This document shows, piece after piece, positions 1-9,238 of a DNA stretch of 64,000 nucleotides. The stretch comes from Paenalicyclobacillus ferrooxydans. Lineage in GTDB: Bacteria > Bacillota > Bacilli > Alicyclobacillales > Alicyclobacillaceae. Below the pieces are notes generated by a model, which saw only the letters and a list, made by a program, of their open reading frames with translations, made no database searches and was not told the DNA's origin. Positions within the stretch are counted from its first letter, which is position 1. Each line of letters opens with the position of its first letter. The position numbers were made by a program, and so were the translations under genes. The DNA lies in the NCBI RefSeq assembly GCF_001399675.1, contig NZ_LJCO01000011.1:175191-239190 (forward strand), read 5' to 3'.

Positions 1-492
1 GAAGTGCTGTCTTGGCAGCCTCATGGTGTGATGTTGAGCAACGGCCCTGGCGACCCGGAAGACGCGCCGTATGCGATTGAAACCGTCAAAAAGCTGATGG
101 GCAAGGTACCGATTTTCGGGATCTGTCTTGGGCATCAACTGATTGCGCTCGCTTCAGGCGCGCGAACGGAGAAACTTCGGTTCGGCCACCGCGGTGTCAA
201 TCATCCGGTCAAGGACCTGAAGACCGGACGGATCGCCATCACCTCACAGAACCATGGTTACGTGGTTGCGCCGGAGTCTCTCGAGGGAACAGACCTCGTC
301 CTCAGCCATGTCAACCAAAACGATGGTACCGTGGAAGGTCTCGTGCACAGGCACCTGCCTGTCTTCTGTGTTCAGTACCATCCGGAAGCCCGTCCAGGTC
401 CGGATGACTCAGATTACCTGTTTGACGATTTTATGAAGATGGTGGATGACTACAGAGCCGGGAGGTGGGTTTCCTATGCCGAAGCGGAGTGA
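1..492 (+). CDS. carA: Carbamoyl-phosphate synthase small subunit, C-terminal part (5' truncated by window edge)
   Basis: This is the glutamine amidotransferase half of the small subunit, which hydrolyses glutamine and passes ammonia to the large subunit for carbamoyl phosphate synthesis. The reading frame is open from base 1, so the N-terminal half lies outside the window. The class I amidotransferase elbow GICLGHQL carries the nucleophile Cys (codon at 124-126), and the QYHPEA motif near the end supplies the His and Glu of the triad. The last 17 bases overlap the start of carB, and carB is followed by pyrF, so this is the pyrimidine-operon copy rather than an arginine-operon copy. Confidence 0.96.
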   Translation, partial: EVLSWQPHGVMLSNGPGDPEDAPYAIETVKKLMGKVPIFGICLGHQLIALASGARTEKLRFGHRGVNHPVKDLKTGRIAITSQNHGYVVAPESLEGTDLVLSHVNQNDGTVEGLVHRHLPVFCVQYHPEARPGPDDSDYLFDDFMKMVDDYRAGRWVSYAEAE

Positions 493-3400
493 TTTAAAAA
501 AAGTGATGGTGATAGGCAGCGGCCCCATCGTGATTGGGCAGGCGGCAGAGTTCGACTACGCAGGTACTCAGGCCTGTCAGGCCCTTCGTGAAGAAGGTCT
601 TGAGGTGGTGTTGGTGAACTCCAATCCAGCCACGATTATGACGGACCCGGATATCGCCGACAAGGTGTACATTGAACCGTTGACACCGGAATTCGTTGCC
701 CAGATTTTGAGAAAGGAACGGCCCGACGGCCTGCTTCCGACACTTGGCGGCCAAACAGGACTGAACATGGCTGTACAGCTGGCAGAAATGGGTGTCCTCG
801 ATGAAGTCGGCGTTGAACTCCTTGGCACACAACTGCACAGTATTCGGGAAGCGGAAGACCGCGAACGCTTCCGGGCCTTGATGGCAGAGCTTGGACAGCC
901 GGTGCCAAAGAGCGAGATCGTCACATCGCTGGAAGAAGCCAGAGAGTTCGCCCGCCAAATCGGGTTTCCAATTATTATCCGCCCGGCTTACACCCTCGGC
1001 GGTACAGGCGGCGGTATCGCGAGTGATTGGGAAGAGTACGAGGAAATCACGGAACTGGGCTTGCGTCTCTCGCCAATCCATCAGGTGCTTGTTGAACAAA
1101 GCATTGCAGGATACAAGGAGATTGAATACGAGGTCCTGCGCGATAGTGCGGATAACTGCATTGTGGTTTGTAACATGGAAAACATCGACCCGGTCGGTGT
1201 TCACACGGGCGACAGTATTGTTGTCGCACCGAGCCAGACCCTGTCTGATTCGGAATACCAGATGCTGCGTGCTGCAAGTCTCAAGATCATCCGGGCCCTG
1301 AAGATTGAAGGAGGCTGCAATGTTCAGTACGCGCTGGATCCACACAGTATGAACTACTACGTAATAGAGGTCAATCCTCGCGTCAGCCGGTCGAGTGCGC
1401 TCGCATCCAAAGCAACCGGATACCCGATTGCACGGGTCGCCACAAAGATTGCGGTTGGGTATCGCCTCGATGAAATCCAAAACCCGGTGACAAAGGAAAC
1501 GTTTGCCGCCTTTGAGCCCGCACTCGACTACGTGGTTTCCAAAATCCCGCGTTGGCCTTTTGACAAGTTTAACAGCGCAAACCGTCGCCTTGGCACGCAG
1601 ATGAAAGCCACCGGCGAGGTCATGGCGATTGGACGGACGTTTGAAGAATCAATGATGAAAGCCATTCGGTCGCTCGAACTTGGCGTTGATGCACTCTATA
1701 TGGATGGTGCTTCAGAGTGGTCGGACAGTGACATCGAAAACCGGCTCCAACGCGCGGACGACGAACGGCTGTGGGTGATTGCTGAGGCATTCCGCCGCGG
1801 GTACACGATGGAGCAAGTCCACCAGTTGTCGAAGATTGACGTCTGGTTTCTCTACAAGTTCCGTCGACTCGTTTCCCTTGAACAGGAGCTCCTGGAAAGG
1901 GCGAAAACAGGGACACTGCAGGACTTCCTGATGAACGACAAGGACCTGTTCGCCGAAGTCAAACGCTCCGGTTTTCCGGACTCCGAAATCGCACGCATCT
2001 TCGATGTCGATGTGATGGCATTAACAGAAGCGCGCATGGACATGGGGATTGTTCCGGTGTACAAGATGGTCGACACCTGTGCCGGAGAATTCGCAGCTGC
2101 GACTCCCTATTACTACAGCAGCTATGAGCATCAAGATGAAGTGGAAGAGAGCTCTGGAAAGAAAATCGTGGTTCTCGGTTCGGGACCGATTCGAATCGGT
2201 CAGGGTATCGAGTTTGACTACTGTTCGGTCCATGCGGTGTGGGCCATTCGCAAAGCAGGGTATGAGGCCATCATCATTAACAACAATCCGGAGACGGTCT
2301 CCACAGACTTTAACACGTCCAATCGGTTGTACTTCGAACCCCTGCATCTCGAAGATGTTTTACATGTTATCTGGCGCGAAAAACCAGCAGGCGTGATTGT
2401 ACAGTTTGGCGGACAGACGGCCATCAACCTGGCGGAACCGCTCGCCCGTGCAGGGATTCCGGTGATTGGAACGTCAATTGAAGACATCGATGCTGCGGAG
2501 GACAGAGAGAAGTTTGATGCACTTTTGAGTCGCCTCGACATTCCAAGGCCGCGCGGCTTCTCTGTGACCTCGCTGAACGAGGCATTGACCGCAGCAGGAG
2601 AACTCCACTATCCGGTACTTGTGCGGCCCTCCTACGTGCTTGGAGGACGGGCGATGCAGATTGTGGACTCGGATGATGAACTCCGTACCTACATGGCAGA
2701 AGCATCGCAGGTATCGAGGAAACACCCGGTCCTCGTCGACCGCTATTTGATGGGCGTTGAAGTCGAAGTCGACGCTATCAGCGACGGGGAGACAGTTATC
2801 ATACCAGGCATTATGGAGCATATCGAACGGGCCGGGGTTCACTCCGGAGACTCCATTGCGGTGTATCCTTCACAGTCCCTGTCTGAAGATGTACGGCAGC
2901 AGTTGGTGAACTACACTATCAAAATCGCACGCGGACTAAACGTAAAAGGACTCGTGAACATCCAGTTTGTGGTTCAGGAGAATCAGGCGTACGTGCTTGA
3001 GGTCAATCCACGTTCGTCGCGAACGGTTCCATTTTTATCAAAAGTCACCGAGATTCCGATGGTCGACCTTGCGATGCATGCTGTCCTCGGAGGCTCCTTG
3101 CAACAGCTCGGTTACGAGAGCGGGTTGGTGCCTGAACCGAACTTCGTCTCCGTGAAGGTGCCTGTGTTCTCCTTCGCAAAACTGCGCCGTGTTGATATCA
3201 CACTCGGTCCGGAGATGAAGTCAACAGGTGAGGTCATGGGTCGCGAGCGGACATATGCAAAAGCGCTCTATAAAGGACTGATTGCCTCAGGTATGGTAAT
3301 CCCCATGCACGGGACACTTTTAGCCACCATCTCGGACAAGGACAAGGATGAGGCGTGGCCGATTTTGCGCGGATTTGCCGAACTGGGATTCCGCATCGCA

Positions 3401-3733
3401 GCAACTGAAGGAACCGCGAAATACCTGCGCAGCCGGGGACTAGAGGTTCGCGTTGTGAACAAACTTGCCCAGGGCACGCCGAACCTGGCTGATGACATCC
3501 GCGATGGCCGTATTCAACTGGTAATCAACACCCTGACCAAAGGGCGTAAGCCTGAGCGGGATGGTTTTCGAATTCGGCGGACCGCGGTGGAGAACGGCGT
3601 CCCTTGCCTGACGTCCCTGGATACGGCAGCATCACTGCTTGAAGTGCTGTCCACCATTCGGTTTGCTACGGTTCCCATCAGTGCAGGACAGGAGGCAGGC
3701 TTGCATGTCAGAAGTGCAAAATCCCGTGCATAA
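476..3733 (+). CDS. carB: Carbamoyl-phosphate synthase large subunit
   Basis: The large subunit makes carbamoyl phosphate from bicarbonate, ATP and ammonia in the first step of pyrimidine synthesis. The 1085-residue protein has the duplicated ATP-grasp layout: one half begins with [11 protein letters not shown] near residue 12 and the second repeats this as [12 protein letters not shown] near residue 563. An MGS-like allosteric domain follows after about residue 940. The ATG at 476 is preceded by GGAGGTG and starts inside carA; a longer frame from 446 lacks such a site. The 3' end overlaps pyrF by 29 bases. pyrK and pyrD, which separate carB from pyrF in Bacillus subtilis, are absent here. 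Confidence 0.97.
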   Translation: MPKRSDLKKVMVIGSGPIVIGQAAEFDYAGTQACQALREEGLEVVLVNSNPATIMTDPDIADKVYIEPLTPEFVAQILRKERPDGLLPTLGGQTGLNMAVQLAEMGVLDEVGVELLGTQLHSIREAEDRERFRALMAELGQPVPKSEIVTSLEEAREFARQIGFPIIIRPAYTLGGTGGGIASDWEEYEEITELGLRLSPIHQVLVEQSIAGYKEIEYEVLRDSADNCIVVCNMENIDPVGVHTGDSIVVAPSQTLSDSEYQMLRAASLKIIRALKIEGGCNVQYALDPHSMNYYVIEVNPRVSRSSALASKATGYPIARVATKIAVGYRLDEIQNPVTKETFAAFEPALDYVVSKIPRWPFDKFNSANRRLGTQMKATGEVMAIGRTFEESMMKAIRSLELGVDALYMDGASEWSDSDIENRLQRADDERLWVIAEAFRRGYTMEQVHQLSKIDVWFLYKFRRLVSLEQELLERAKTGTLQDFLMNDKDLFAEVKRSGFPDSEIARIFDVDVMALTEARMDMGIVPVYKMVDTCAGEFAAATPYYYSSYEHQDEVEESSGKKIVVLGSGPIRIGQGIEFDYCSVHAVWAIRKAGYEAIIINNNPETVSTDFNTSNRLYFEPLHLEDVLHVIWREKPAGVIVQFGGQTAINLAEPLARAGIPVIGTSIEDIDAAEDREKFDALLSRLDIPRPRGFSVTSLNEALTAAGELHYPVLVRPSYVLGGRAMQIVDSDDELRTYMAEASQVSRKHPVLVDRYLMGVEVEVDAISDGETVIIPGIMEHIERAGVHSGDSIAVYPSQSLSEDVRQQLVNYTIKIARGLNVKGLVNIQFVVQENQAYVLEVNPRSSRTVPFLSKVTEIPMVDLAMHAVLGGSLQQLGYESGLVPEPNFVSVKVPVFSFAKLRRVDITLGPEMKSTGEVMGRERTYAKALYKGLIASGMVIPMHGTLLATISDKDKDEAWPILRGFAELGFRIAATEGTAKYLRSRGLEVRVVNKLAQGTPNLADDIRDGRIQLVINTLTKGRKPERDGFRIRRTAVENGVPCLTSLDTAASLLEVLSTIRFATVPISAGQEAGLHVRSAKSRA

Positions 3734-4472
3734 AACAGAGTTGCCAGACCTGAGTGAATCGGTCTACGACGACGTACGGGCACGTTCCTACGTGGCACTT
3801 GACGTGCCCTCGATGATGGATGCTCGTGCGATTGTCGATGAGCTGGGAGATGCGGTGGACGGTTACAAAGTAGGTCTAGAGCTGTTTTACGCAGATGGTC
3901 CTCGTGTCATCGACATGCTCGCCGTTCAGAAGAAACGGATCTTTCTTGACATCAAGTTGCACGACATCCCAACGACCGTTGCTCACGCTCTGCGTGTTGT
4001 CTGTGACTGGCCGATAGAAATGGTCAACGTTCACAGTGCTGGTGGACCAGCCATGCTGACAGCGGCCAGAGAAGCAGTGGACAAAAGTGCACACCGCCCG
4101 CTATTAATCGGGGTGACAGTACTGACAAGCTTATCGGAAAACGATTTGTCACTTTTGCAGCTGCCGGATGGAAAACAGCTGGTGGTTTCATGGGCTCAGC
4201 TGTGTAAAAAAATGGGCCTCGATGGGGTTGTGACGTCTGCGCTTGATGTGGAGGCAGTGAACGAGGCCTGTGGAGGGACATTCGTTACCGTCGTGCCGGG
4301 GACGCGTCCGTCTTTTGCCAAGCAGAACGACCAGAGCCGGGTTTTGTCACCTGGTGAAGCGCTCAGGAAGGGAGCAGGTCGTCTAGTCCTCGGGCGGGCT
4401 GTTACGACCGCAGATGATCGCAGAACTGCACTCCGTGCAATTTGGGACGAAATGAGAACTGCATTGACCTGA
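3705..4472 (+). CDS. pyrF: Orotidine 5'-phosphate decarboxylase
   Basis: PyrF decarboxylates OMP to UMP, the last step of de novo pyrimidine synthesis. The protein has 255 residues and the family active-site stretch [11 protein letters not shown] with its catalytic Asp and Lys. Compared with the Bacillus enzyme as I know it, it carries about 25 extra N-terminal residues before the first barrel strand (YVALDVPS). These are encoded largely within the overlap with the end of carB. The ATG at 3705 follows GGACAGGAGGCAGGC. Translational coupling to carB is likely. If the extension is not translated, an internal start would be needed, but none has a good ribosome-binding site. Confidence 0.95.
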   Translation: MSEVQNPVHKTELPDLSESVYDDVRARSYVALDVPSMMDARAIVDELGDAVDGYKVGLELFYADGPRVIDMLAVQKKRIFLDIKLHDIPTTVAHALRVVCDWPIEMVNVHSAGGPAMLTAAREAVDKSAHRPLLIGVTVLTSLSENDLSLLQLPDGKQLVVSWAQLCKKMGLDGVVTSALDVEAVNEACGGTFVTVVPGTRPSFAKQNDQSRVLSPGEALRKGAGRLVLGRAVTTADDRRTALRAIWDEMRTALT

Positions 4473-4478
4473 ATTACT

Positions 4479-4555
4479 TGCGGTAACCGCAGCTTGACTT
4501 GAAAAACAAGCTCTATTCGCACCTTGCGGGCTGTTTGGCGCAGGTGCGAATAGGG
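4479..4555 (+). promoter_or_regulatory. Three consecutive hairpins in the pyrF-pyrE gap
   Basis: The 98-base gap holds three adjoining inverted repeats. The first is TGCGGT-A-ACCGCA at 4479-4491. The second is AGCTTG/CAAGCT at 4491-4496 and 4507-4512. The third is a perfect 12-bp stem, 4513-4524 paired with 4542-4553, extendable by two pairs and by an inner GCG/CGC helix. The third ends five bases before the pyrE ribosome-binding site (GGGAGG, 4558-4563) and has no T-tract, so it looks more like a processing, pausing or translational-control element than a terminator. The function is inferred; the base pairing is read directly. Confidence 0.6.
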
Positions 4556-4570
4556 ACGGGAGGACATCAA

Positions 4571-5236
4571 ATGGCCATTGAAATGCATTCACTCACAGCC
4601 CCCGAGTGGGCTGGAGCACAGGAACTCGCACGAGCACTGCTTCAGATCAAGGCCGTGGAGATTCGACCGAACGACCCGTTTACATGGTCATCCGGATGGA
4701 AGTCTCCGATTTACTGTGACAATCGTATGATTCTGGCCTATCCGCTGTGTTTTGAAATGGTGGAAACGGGCTTTGTGGAGACGATTCGTAAGCTCACGCC
4801 CGGTGTAGACGTTATCGCAGGGACAGCAACTGCCGGCATCCCTCATGCGGCAGCCATTGCGCGAAAACTAAACCTCTCGATGGCTTACGTGCGAAGCAGT
4901 GCTAAGGGCCACGGCAAACAAAAACAGGTCGAGGGACGAGTGTCTAAAGGGTTGTCCGCCGTCGTCATTGAGGATACCCTGTCCACTGGCAGATCAGCCT
5001 ATGAAGCCGTCGAGGCGTTGAAATCAGAAGGCATGAATACCCTTGCCGTGTTGTCCATTTTCTCCTACGATTTCCCGGCGTCTCAAGAGAGAGCAGATGC
5101 CGCGCAGGTTACACCGTACCGTTTGTTGGGATACGATACCTTGATTGCAACAGCTGTCTCCGAAGGCTACGTGGACCCTGCATACGTAGAAGCCCTCACC
5201 AAGTGGCGACTTCACCCGGAACAATATGGTCAGTAA
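4571..5236 (+). CDS. pyrE: Orotate phosphoribosyltransferase
   Basis: PyrE joins orotate to PRPP to form OMP. The 221-residue protein has the PRPP-binding motif VVIEDTLSTGRSA near residue 135, the FTWSSGWKSPIYCDNR stretch near the N-terminus and the catalytic-loop region RSSAKGHGKQKQVEG. The ATG at 4571 is preceded by GGGAGGACATCAA. A longer in-frame start (TTG at 4499) would run through the hairpin region and has no ribosome-binding site. It is the last gene of the operon and is followed by a strong terminator at 5312-5351. Confidence 0.96.
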   Translation: MAIEMHSLTAPEWAGAQELARALLQIKAVEIRPNDPFTWSSGWKSPIYCDNRMILAYPLCFEMVETGFVETIRKLTPGVDVIAGTATAGIPHAAAIARKLNLSMAYVRSSAKGHGKQKQVEGRVSKGLSAVVIEDTLSTGRSAYEAVEALKSEGMNTLAVLSIFSYDFPASQERADAAQVTPYRLLGYDTLIATAVSEGYVDPAYVEALTKWRLHPEQYGQ

Positions 5237-5311
5237 CAACAAAAAAGACTGCACTGAAAAGAACCTGCCAAAAAAGAAGCGCCAAAAAGTGATTACGAAC
5301 AAGGCATACCG

Positions 5312-5351
5312 AAAAGGCTGCCCGTGAGCTTTGCTCAAGGCAGCCTTTTTT
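5312..5351. terminator. Bidirectional intrinsic terminator between pyrE and the Rieske gene
   Basis: An 11-bp stem (AAAAGGCTGCC with GGCAGCCTTTT) is followed by six T on the plus strand. On the minus strand the same stem ends in a T-run, so it can end both the pyr operon and the convergent Rieske gene. Confidence 0.85.
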
Positions 5352-5398
5352 CACGTTTGACTGTGTTATGGCGCCAAGATTGCGCCGTGTATGAATAG

Positions 5399-6001
5399 TT
5401 ATGATACCGTTGGGTTGGGGTTGTAATCCCAAGTTGCGTCTGTCCGCTTAAATGTTGAGCCAACTAAAATGCTTCCATCACTGTTAATCTTGTAGGTGTA
5501 CAAATCGAGCGGGCGAGGAGCCGGTGACGACGGGGTATTTACGCCGTACTTGTTATAGTGGCTCCCGTGGCACGGGCAGAAAAACCAGACGTCGTGACCC
5601 ACGTCGGATGCCATGAACTTCGGCTGCGGCTGATCAGAGCCTTCAACGTGACAACCCAGGTGAGTGCACACGTGAGACATGATCATGAGCTTGTTTTGGT
5701 ACTTAATGACGTAGACGTCATTGGCCTTGTCCTGGGAGTTCCACGCGTCATCAATATGTTCTTGAAAATTCACGTGAAGCGGGTATTGGTCATTGAAGTC
5801 CGATACCTTCCAGGTTGTCTTGGAGAACGACCCTGAAGCCGAACGGTGGATTGGGTCGAAAGCGCTGACGACCATTGGAGCCGCAATCAAGGTCCCCATG
5901 AACGCGCCCGTTCCCCCCAAGACATAGCTCAAAAACTGACGTCGCGTAAGCCCCGTAGACTGCTCATCAGGGGTTTGATTGGACGTCTCTTTGTCGGCCA
6001 T
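5399..6001 (-). CDS. Rieske [2Fe-2S] protein of the menaquinol:cytochrome c reductase (QcrA) type
   Basis: This 200-residue protein binds a Rieske cluster through C112-T-H114-L-G-C117 and C142-P-C144-H145-G-S. It has a twin-arginine motif (TRRQFL, residues 19-24) followed by a hydrophobic segment of about 25 residues, so it should be Tat-exported and membrane-anchored on the outer face. The ATG at 6001 is preceded by AAGGAGGG; a longer frame to 6052 is less likely. In Bacillus the QcrA gene is followed by cytochrome b and c subunits. Here it is monocistronic and ends at the pyrE terminator, so its redox partners are encoded elsewhere or differ. Assignment to the qcrA group rather than another Rieske family is an inference. 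Confidence 0.85.
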   Translation of the reverse strand: MADKETSNQTPDEQSTGLTRRQFLSYVLGGTGAFMGTLIAAPMVVSAFDPIHRSASGSFSKTTWKVSDFNDQYPLHVNFQEHIDDAWNSQDKANDVYVIKYQNKLMIMSHVCTHLGCHVEGSDQPQPKFMASDVGHDVWFFCPCHGSHYNKYGVNTPSSPAPRPLDLYTYKINSDGSILVGSTFKRTDATWDYNPNPTVS

Positions 6002-6200
6002 TCCTGTTCCCTCCTTACTGGAGTATCTTACAGTAGGATTGCTGTGGTCCATGATGTTTCACGCATAAAATTAAAATAAGGGCATGGATCCCCTACAGTT
6101 TAACATAGTTCTCTGATGGGATTGTAGTAAGCGAATAAATTGAAACTCGCAAATGACGAAGATTTAGCAAATCGTTCATCATTAGTCCCAGAAAATGACG

Positions 6201-6250
6201 AGCGCTCATCCACACGGAGATATCCTACGTGGATGAGCGCTTGTGTTTTT
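6201..6250. terminator. Inverted repeat downstream of glutamate dehydrogenase
   Basis: A perfect 13-bp stem, 6201-6213 with 6229-6241, has a 15-base loop. On the plus strand it is followed by TGTGTTTTTA; on the minus strand only a short T-run follows. It lies between the end of the glutamate dehydrogenase gene and the start of the Rieske gene, both on the minus strand, so it probably ends the former. Confidence 0.65.
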
Positions 6251-6292
6251 ACGCTGGATGTGATTTACGACGGTGTAATCCGAACTCTACTT

Positions 6293-7582
6293 TTATACCC
6301 AACCGCGCCACCGCATGGCTTCTGCGAATGGTTTCATACCAACCATGTACGCAGCCAGTCGGGTTGGCACTTGATATCGCCGTGCGGTTTTCAGGATGTT
6401 CTGTGTGGATGAAACCATCATGTCCGTCAATCGCTGGTTGACTTCTTCTTCCGTCCAGTAAAATCCCTGACTGTTTTGGACCCATTCGAAGTAGGAGACT
6501 GTGACACCGCCCGCGTTGGCCAGGACATCCGGGATAATCAGGACACCGCGTTCGTTCAAGATCTCATCTGCTGCGGGAGTTGTCGGTCCGTTGGCCGCTT
6601 CAACCACCATAGAAGCCTTGATCTCGTGCGCATTCGAAGCGGTAATCTGGTTCTCCAGCGCAGCGGGGACGAGCACGTCGCAGTCTTGGACGAGAAGTTC
6701 CTCGTTACTCATCACGTGGCTGTAGTTCGTTGTCACCATCCCGAACGAGTCTCGCTTGTCCACTAAAGACGGGATATCAAGGCCTTCGATGTCGTACAAA
6801 CCACCGCCGGCATCGCTGATGCCAACCACCTTGACACCCATTTCGTGCAGAATGAGTGCCACATTGCTTCCGACATTACCGAATCCCTGCACAATCACCT
6901 TGAGCTCCGTCAATGTCTTGCCGAGTGCTGCCGCACCTTCCTGCATGGCAACAACGACGCCGTACGCCGTTGCCTTTTCACGCCCGCGTGAACCTCCGAG
7001 GACAAGTGGCTTACCGGTGATAAACCCTGGTGAATCGTATTCGCGGATTCGACTGTATTCGTCATACATCCAAGCCATAATCTGCGGGTTGGTGTACACG
7101 TCTGGTGCTGGTACGTCTTTGGTCGGTCCGACAATCTGGCTCACTGCTCGCACGTAACCTCTGGCTAGACGCTCCTGTTCACCGATGGACATGGTCCTCG
7201 GATCGCAAATAATCCCGCCTTTGGCACCGCCATAAGGGAGGTTGAAAATGCCGCACTTGATACTCATCCATATAGAGAGGGCCTTCACCTCACCGAGCGT
7301 GACATTGGGGTGGAACCGAATGCCGCCTTTGGTCGGGCCCACAGCATCGTTGTGTTGCGCCCGATAGCCTGTGAACACCTCGGTGTGTCCATCATCCATT
7401 CGGACAGGGATACGAACAGTCAAGACCCGAATCGGTTCTTTCAATAACTCGTACACCGTTTCCGAATAGCCAAGTCGTGTCAGAGCACTGTGCACAGCCT
7501 CTTGCGTGTTAATGAGCACATCTTCACCTGGTGCCGGCATATTTGCTCCGGCCGCCAATCGCTTTCCGACGTTCATAGCCAT
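6293..7582 (-). CDS. gudB: NAD(P)-dependent glutamate dehydrogenase
   Basis: The enzyme interconverts glutamate and 2-oxoglutarate plus ammonium. The 429-residue protein has the Glu/Leu/Phe/Val dehydrogenase signature with the catalytic Lys in [11 protein letters not shown], the substrate-binding [11 protein letters not shown] stretch and a nucleotide-binding [10 protein letters not shown] motif in the second half. It resembles the catabolic RocG/GudB group; which of the two cannot be decided from sequence alone. The ATG at 7582 follows GGAGAGGAGCG. A frame reaching 7654 is open but would run through the promoter. It is monocistronic and divergent from the DUF2254 gene. Confidence 0.93.
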   Translation of the reverse strand: MAMNVGKRLAAGANMPAPGEDVLINTQEAVHSALTRLGYSETVYELLKEPIRVLTVRIPVRMDDGHTEVFTGYRAQHNDAVGPTKGGIRFHPNVTLGEVKALSIWMSIKCGIFNLPYGGAKGGIICDPRTMSIGEQERLARGYVRAVSQIVGPTKDVPAPDVYTNPQIMAWMYDEYSRIREYDSPGFITGKPLVLGGSRGREKATAYGVVVAMQEGAAALGKTLTELKVIVQGFGNVGSNVALILHEMGVKVVGISDAGGGLYDIEGLDIPSLVDKRDSFGMVTTNYSHVMSNEELLVQDCDVLVPAALENQITASNAHEIKASMVVEAANGPTTPAADEILNERGVLIIPDVLANAGGVTVSYFEWVQNSQGFYWTEEEVNQRLTDMMVSSTQNILKTARRYQVPTRLAAYMVGMKPFAEAMRWRGWV

Positions 7583-7633
7583 ACTGGATGAACGCTCCTC
7601 TCCCGCGTTGCCGTGTTCAAAACTTCCCGTTTC

Positions 7634-7662
7634 ATAATAGAACAGACGGGGCACGATGAAAA
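7634..7662 (-). promoter_or_regulatory. Possible sigma-A promoter of glutamate dehydrogenase
   Basis: Read on the minus strand, TTTTCA (7657-7662) and TATTAT (7634-7639) are separated by 17 bases, 52 bases before the start codon. The -35 match is moderate. Confidence 0.4.
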
Positions 7663-7689
7663 GTATACATTTCCGCTTGAGGTGGACCC

Positions 7690-9138
7690 GTGATACCGAG
7701 ACATGCTTTTAAGGAAATACACCGTATTGTACGCGACGGAACCTCATCGTCTGTCTTTCATCTGTTTTTTGCAGCCTTGGTTACGGTGATTGTGTTTTTA
7801 TACTCTCCATCTATCTTCTCTGGTGACACAGACACGGCACGCAACTATCTGAATACGATTGTCTCATCGCTGTCAACCATTCTGGCGCTGTGTATATCCA
7901 TCATCCTGGTTGCCATCCAAATGACAGCGGGGAATTACACACACCGTGTGCTCGACTTTTACGTACGCTTGCCCTACAACGTGTCCCTATTCTTTTTTTA
8001 TCTGGCTGCCATTATGCACAGCCTGTTTCTCATGGCAAGGATTCGGGACCCGCTGAACGATCCGCTGCCGACCAATCTGTCCCGGGAAATGAGCGCTGAT
8101 TTGGTACTCGTGGTCATTTGCTTCTTCAGTTTGCTCCTCTACATGTACGCGGTGGTGCAGCTGCTGAAGCCGGACCGGATCATCGAGTTGATTGTGCGTG
8201 AGTACAACCGGGCTTTCCAACATGGACGTCTGCGAGCAGCCCTCGACAGCGTGGAACAGATCTGTGACATTGCCAAGCGTGCGTCGTCTTTCAGCGATTC
8301 TGTAACCGGAACGCACTGCCTCGACGTAATGAGCCAGATTGCTGCACGTCTCCCGTTGCCAAAGCGGGAGGACGATCCGTTGTCGATGATTCACGGGAAC
8401 ATGGTCGATCAGTGGGTGGAAATTGTCGGCGTCGCTGTTAAAGAACGCGACACAGCGGTTTTGACAGGCGTTCTCAACGCGCTTTCTCAGCAGGGGGTGG
8501 TCTACGTCGAAGCTGACTCCTGGCGTGGTGCCGAGCTTGTGATTCGCGCGTACCGGAAGTTGTTATCGACACACTTGCTGACAGACGGCCACGCAGCCTA
8601 CATCGAAGCGGTCGTGAAACGTCTCTATCAGTTGTCAGCCTTGTCTGCGACAAAGGGGGCGCGCGGCCAGACTTTTGCACTTCGAACTTGGCATATCGCG
8701 CGGGCTATCGGGGAGGCATCGGTTGCGGCCAATCCGTCGGCGGTAGGCTCTTTGGCTCGCGTTTTTCTAATGACAGAAACCTTTCATCAGACGCTGAACA
8801 GCATGACAGATAGAGTGGAATGGATGGAGGCGTTGGTCTGCTATTTTCAGCTGTGGAAGGTGTTTGTGCCTCATGCATCGAGATCGGACGCGGCACAGTG
8901 GGGAGATTGGTGGATGAAAGGAGCAGAGGATGAGACACGCGAGTTTGGCATTCAATTGGCGTTTGCATTGACCTGCCATCTTCGCTTGCCTGAGGTGCGG
9001 GAGACACTGACCTATGTTTGGGCAGTGGTCCCGCATGACATCACCCGTCCGCTAAAAGACCGGCTGACACGGTATCGCTTAGCCTTGTTTGATGGCTGGC
9101 CGATTCCGAGCGTCCGCTCTGCGCTTCCAAAGCAGTAA
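7690..9138 (+). CDS. DUF2254 family membrane protein of unknown function
   Basis: This 482-residue protein has four predicted transmembrane segments in its first third, roughly residues 22-42, 58-78, 97-117 and 134-156, and a soluble C-terminal two thirds. The layout and the stretch around [20 protein letters not shown] fit the DUF2254 family; no biochemical role is established for it. The GTG at 7690 has AGGTGG eight bases upstream. The gene is monocistronic, divergent from glutamate dehydrogenase and convergent with rqcH. It is not part of the Bacillus gene order conserved around it. Its stop codon lies in an 18-bp tandem duplication. Confidence 0.75.
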   Translation: MIPRHAFKEIHRIVRDGTSSSVFHLFFAALVTVIVFLYSPSIFSGDTDTARNYLNTIVSSLSTILALCISIILVAIQMTAGNYTHRVLDFYVRLPYNVSLFFFYLAAIMHSLFLMARIRDPLNDPLPTNLSREMSADLVLVVICFFSLLLYMYAVVQLLKPDRIIELIVREYNRAFQHGRLRAALDSVEQICDIAKRASSFSDSVTGTHCLDVMSQIAARLPLPKREDDPLSMIHGNMVDQWVEIVGVAVKERDTAVLTGVLNALSQQGVVYVEADSWRGAELVIRAYRKLLSTHLLTDGHAAYIEAVVKRLYQLSALSATKGARGQTFALRTWHIARAIGEASVAANPSAVGSLARVFLMTETFHQTLNSMTDRVEWMEALVCYFQLWKVFVPHASRSDAAQWGDWWMKGAEDETREFGIQLAFALTCHLRLPEVRETLTYVWAVVPHDITRPLKDRLTRYRLALFDGWPIPSVRSALPKQ

Positions 9139-9169
9139 GTGCAACTCCATCAGTAAGTGCAACCCCATC
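9134..9169. repeat. 18-bp tandem duplication over the stop codon of the DUF2254 gene
   Basis: Two 18-bp copies beginning AGTAAGTGCAAC (9134-9151 and 9152-9169) differ at one base, and a third degenerate half-copy starts at 9170. The first copy contains the TAA stop of the upstream gene. Confidence 0.8.
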
Positions 9170-9238
9170 AGTTACGTGCCACCCAATCACGACGTGCCAC
9201 TCACTCTAACGCTCTGGTGGGCAAAACGGGTCGCCGGT

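Noticed and set aside
494..1480. 328-residue minus-strand frame inside carB
   Set aside because: It is a shadow frame opposite a conserved gene and shows no family features.
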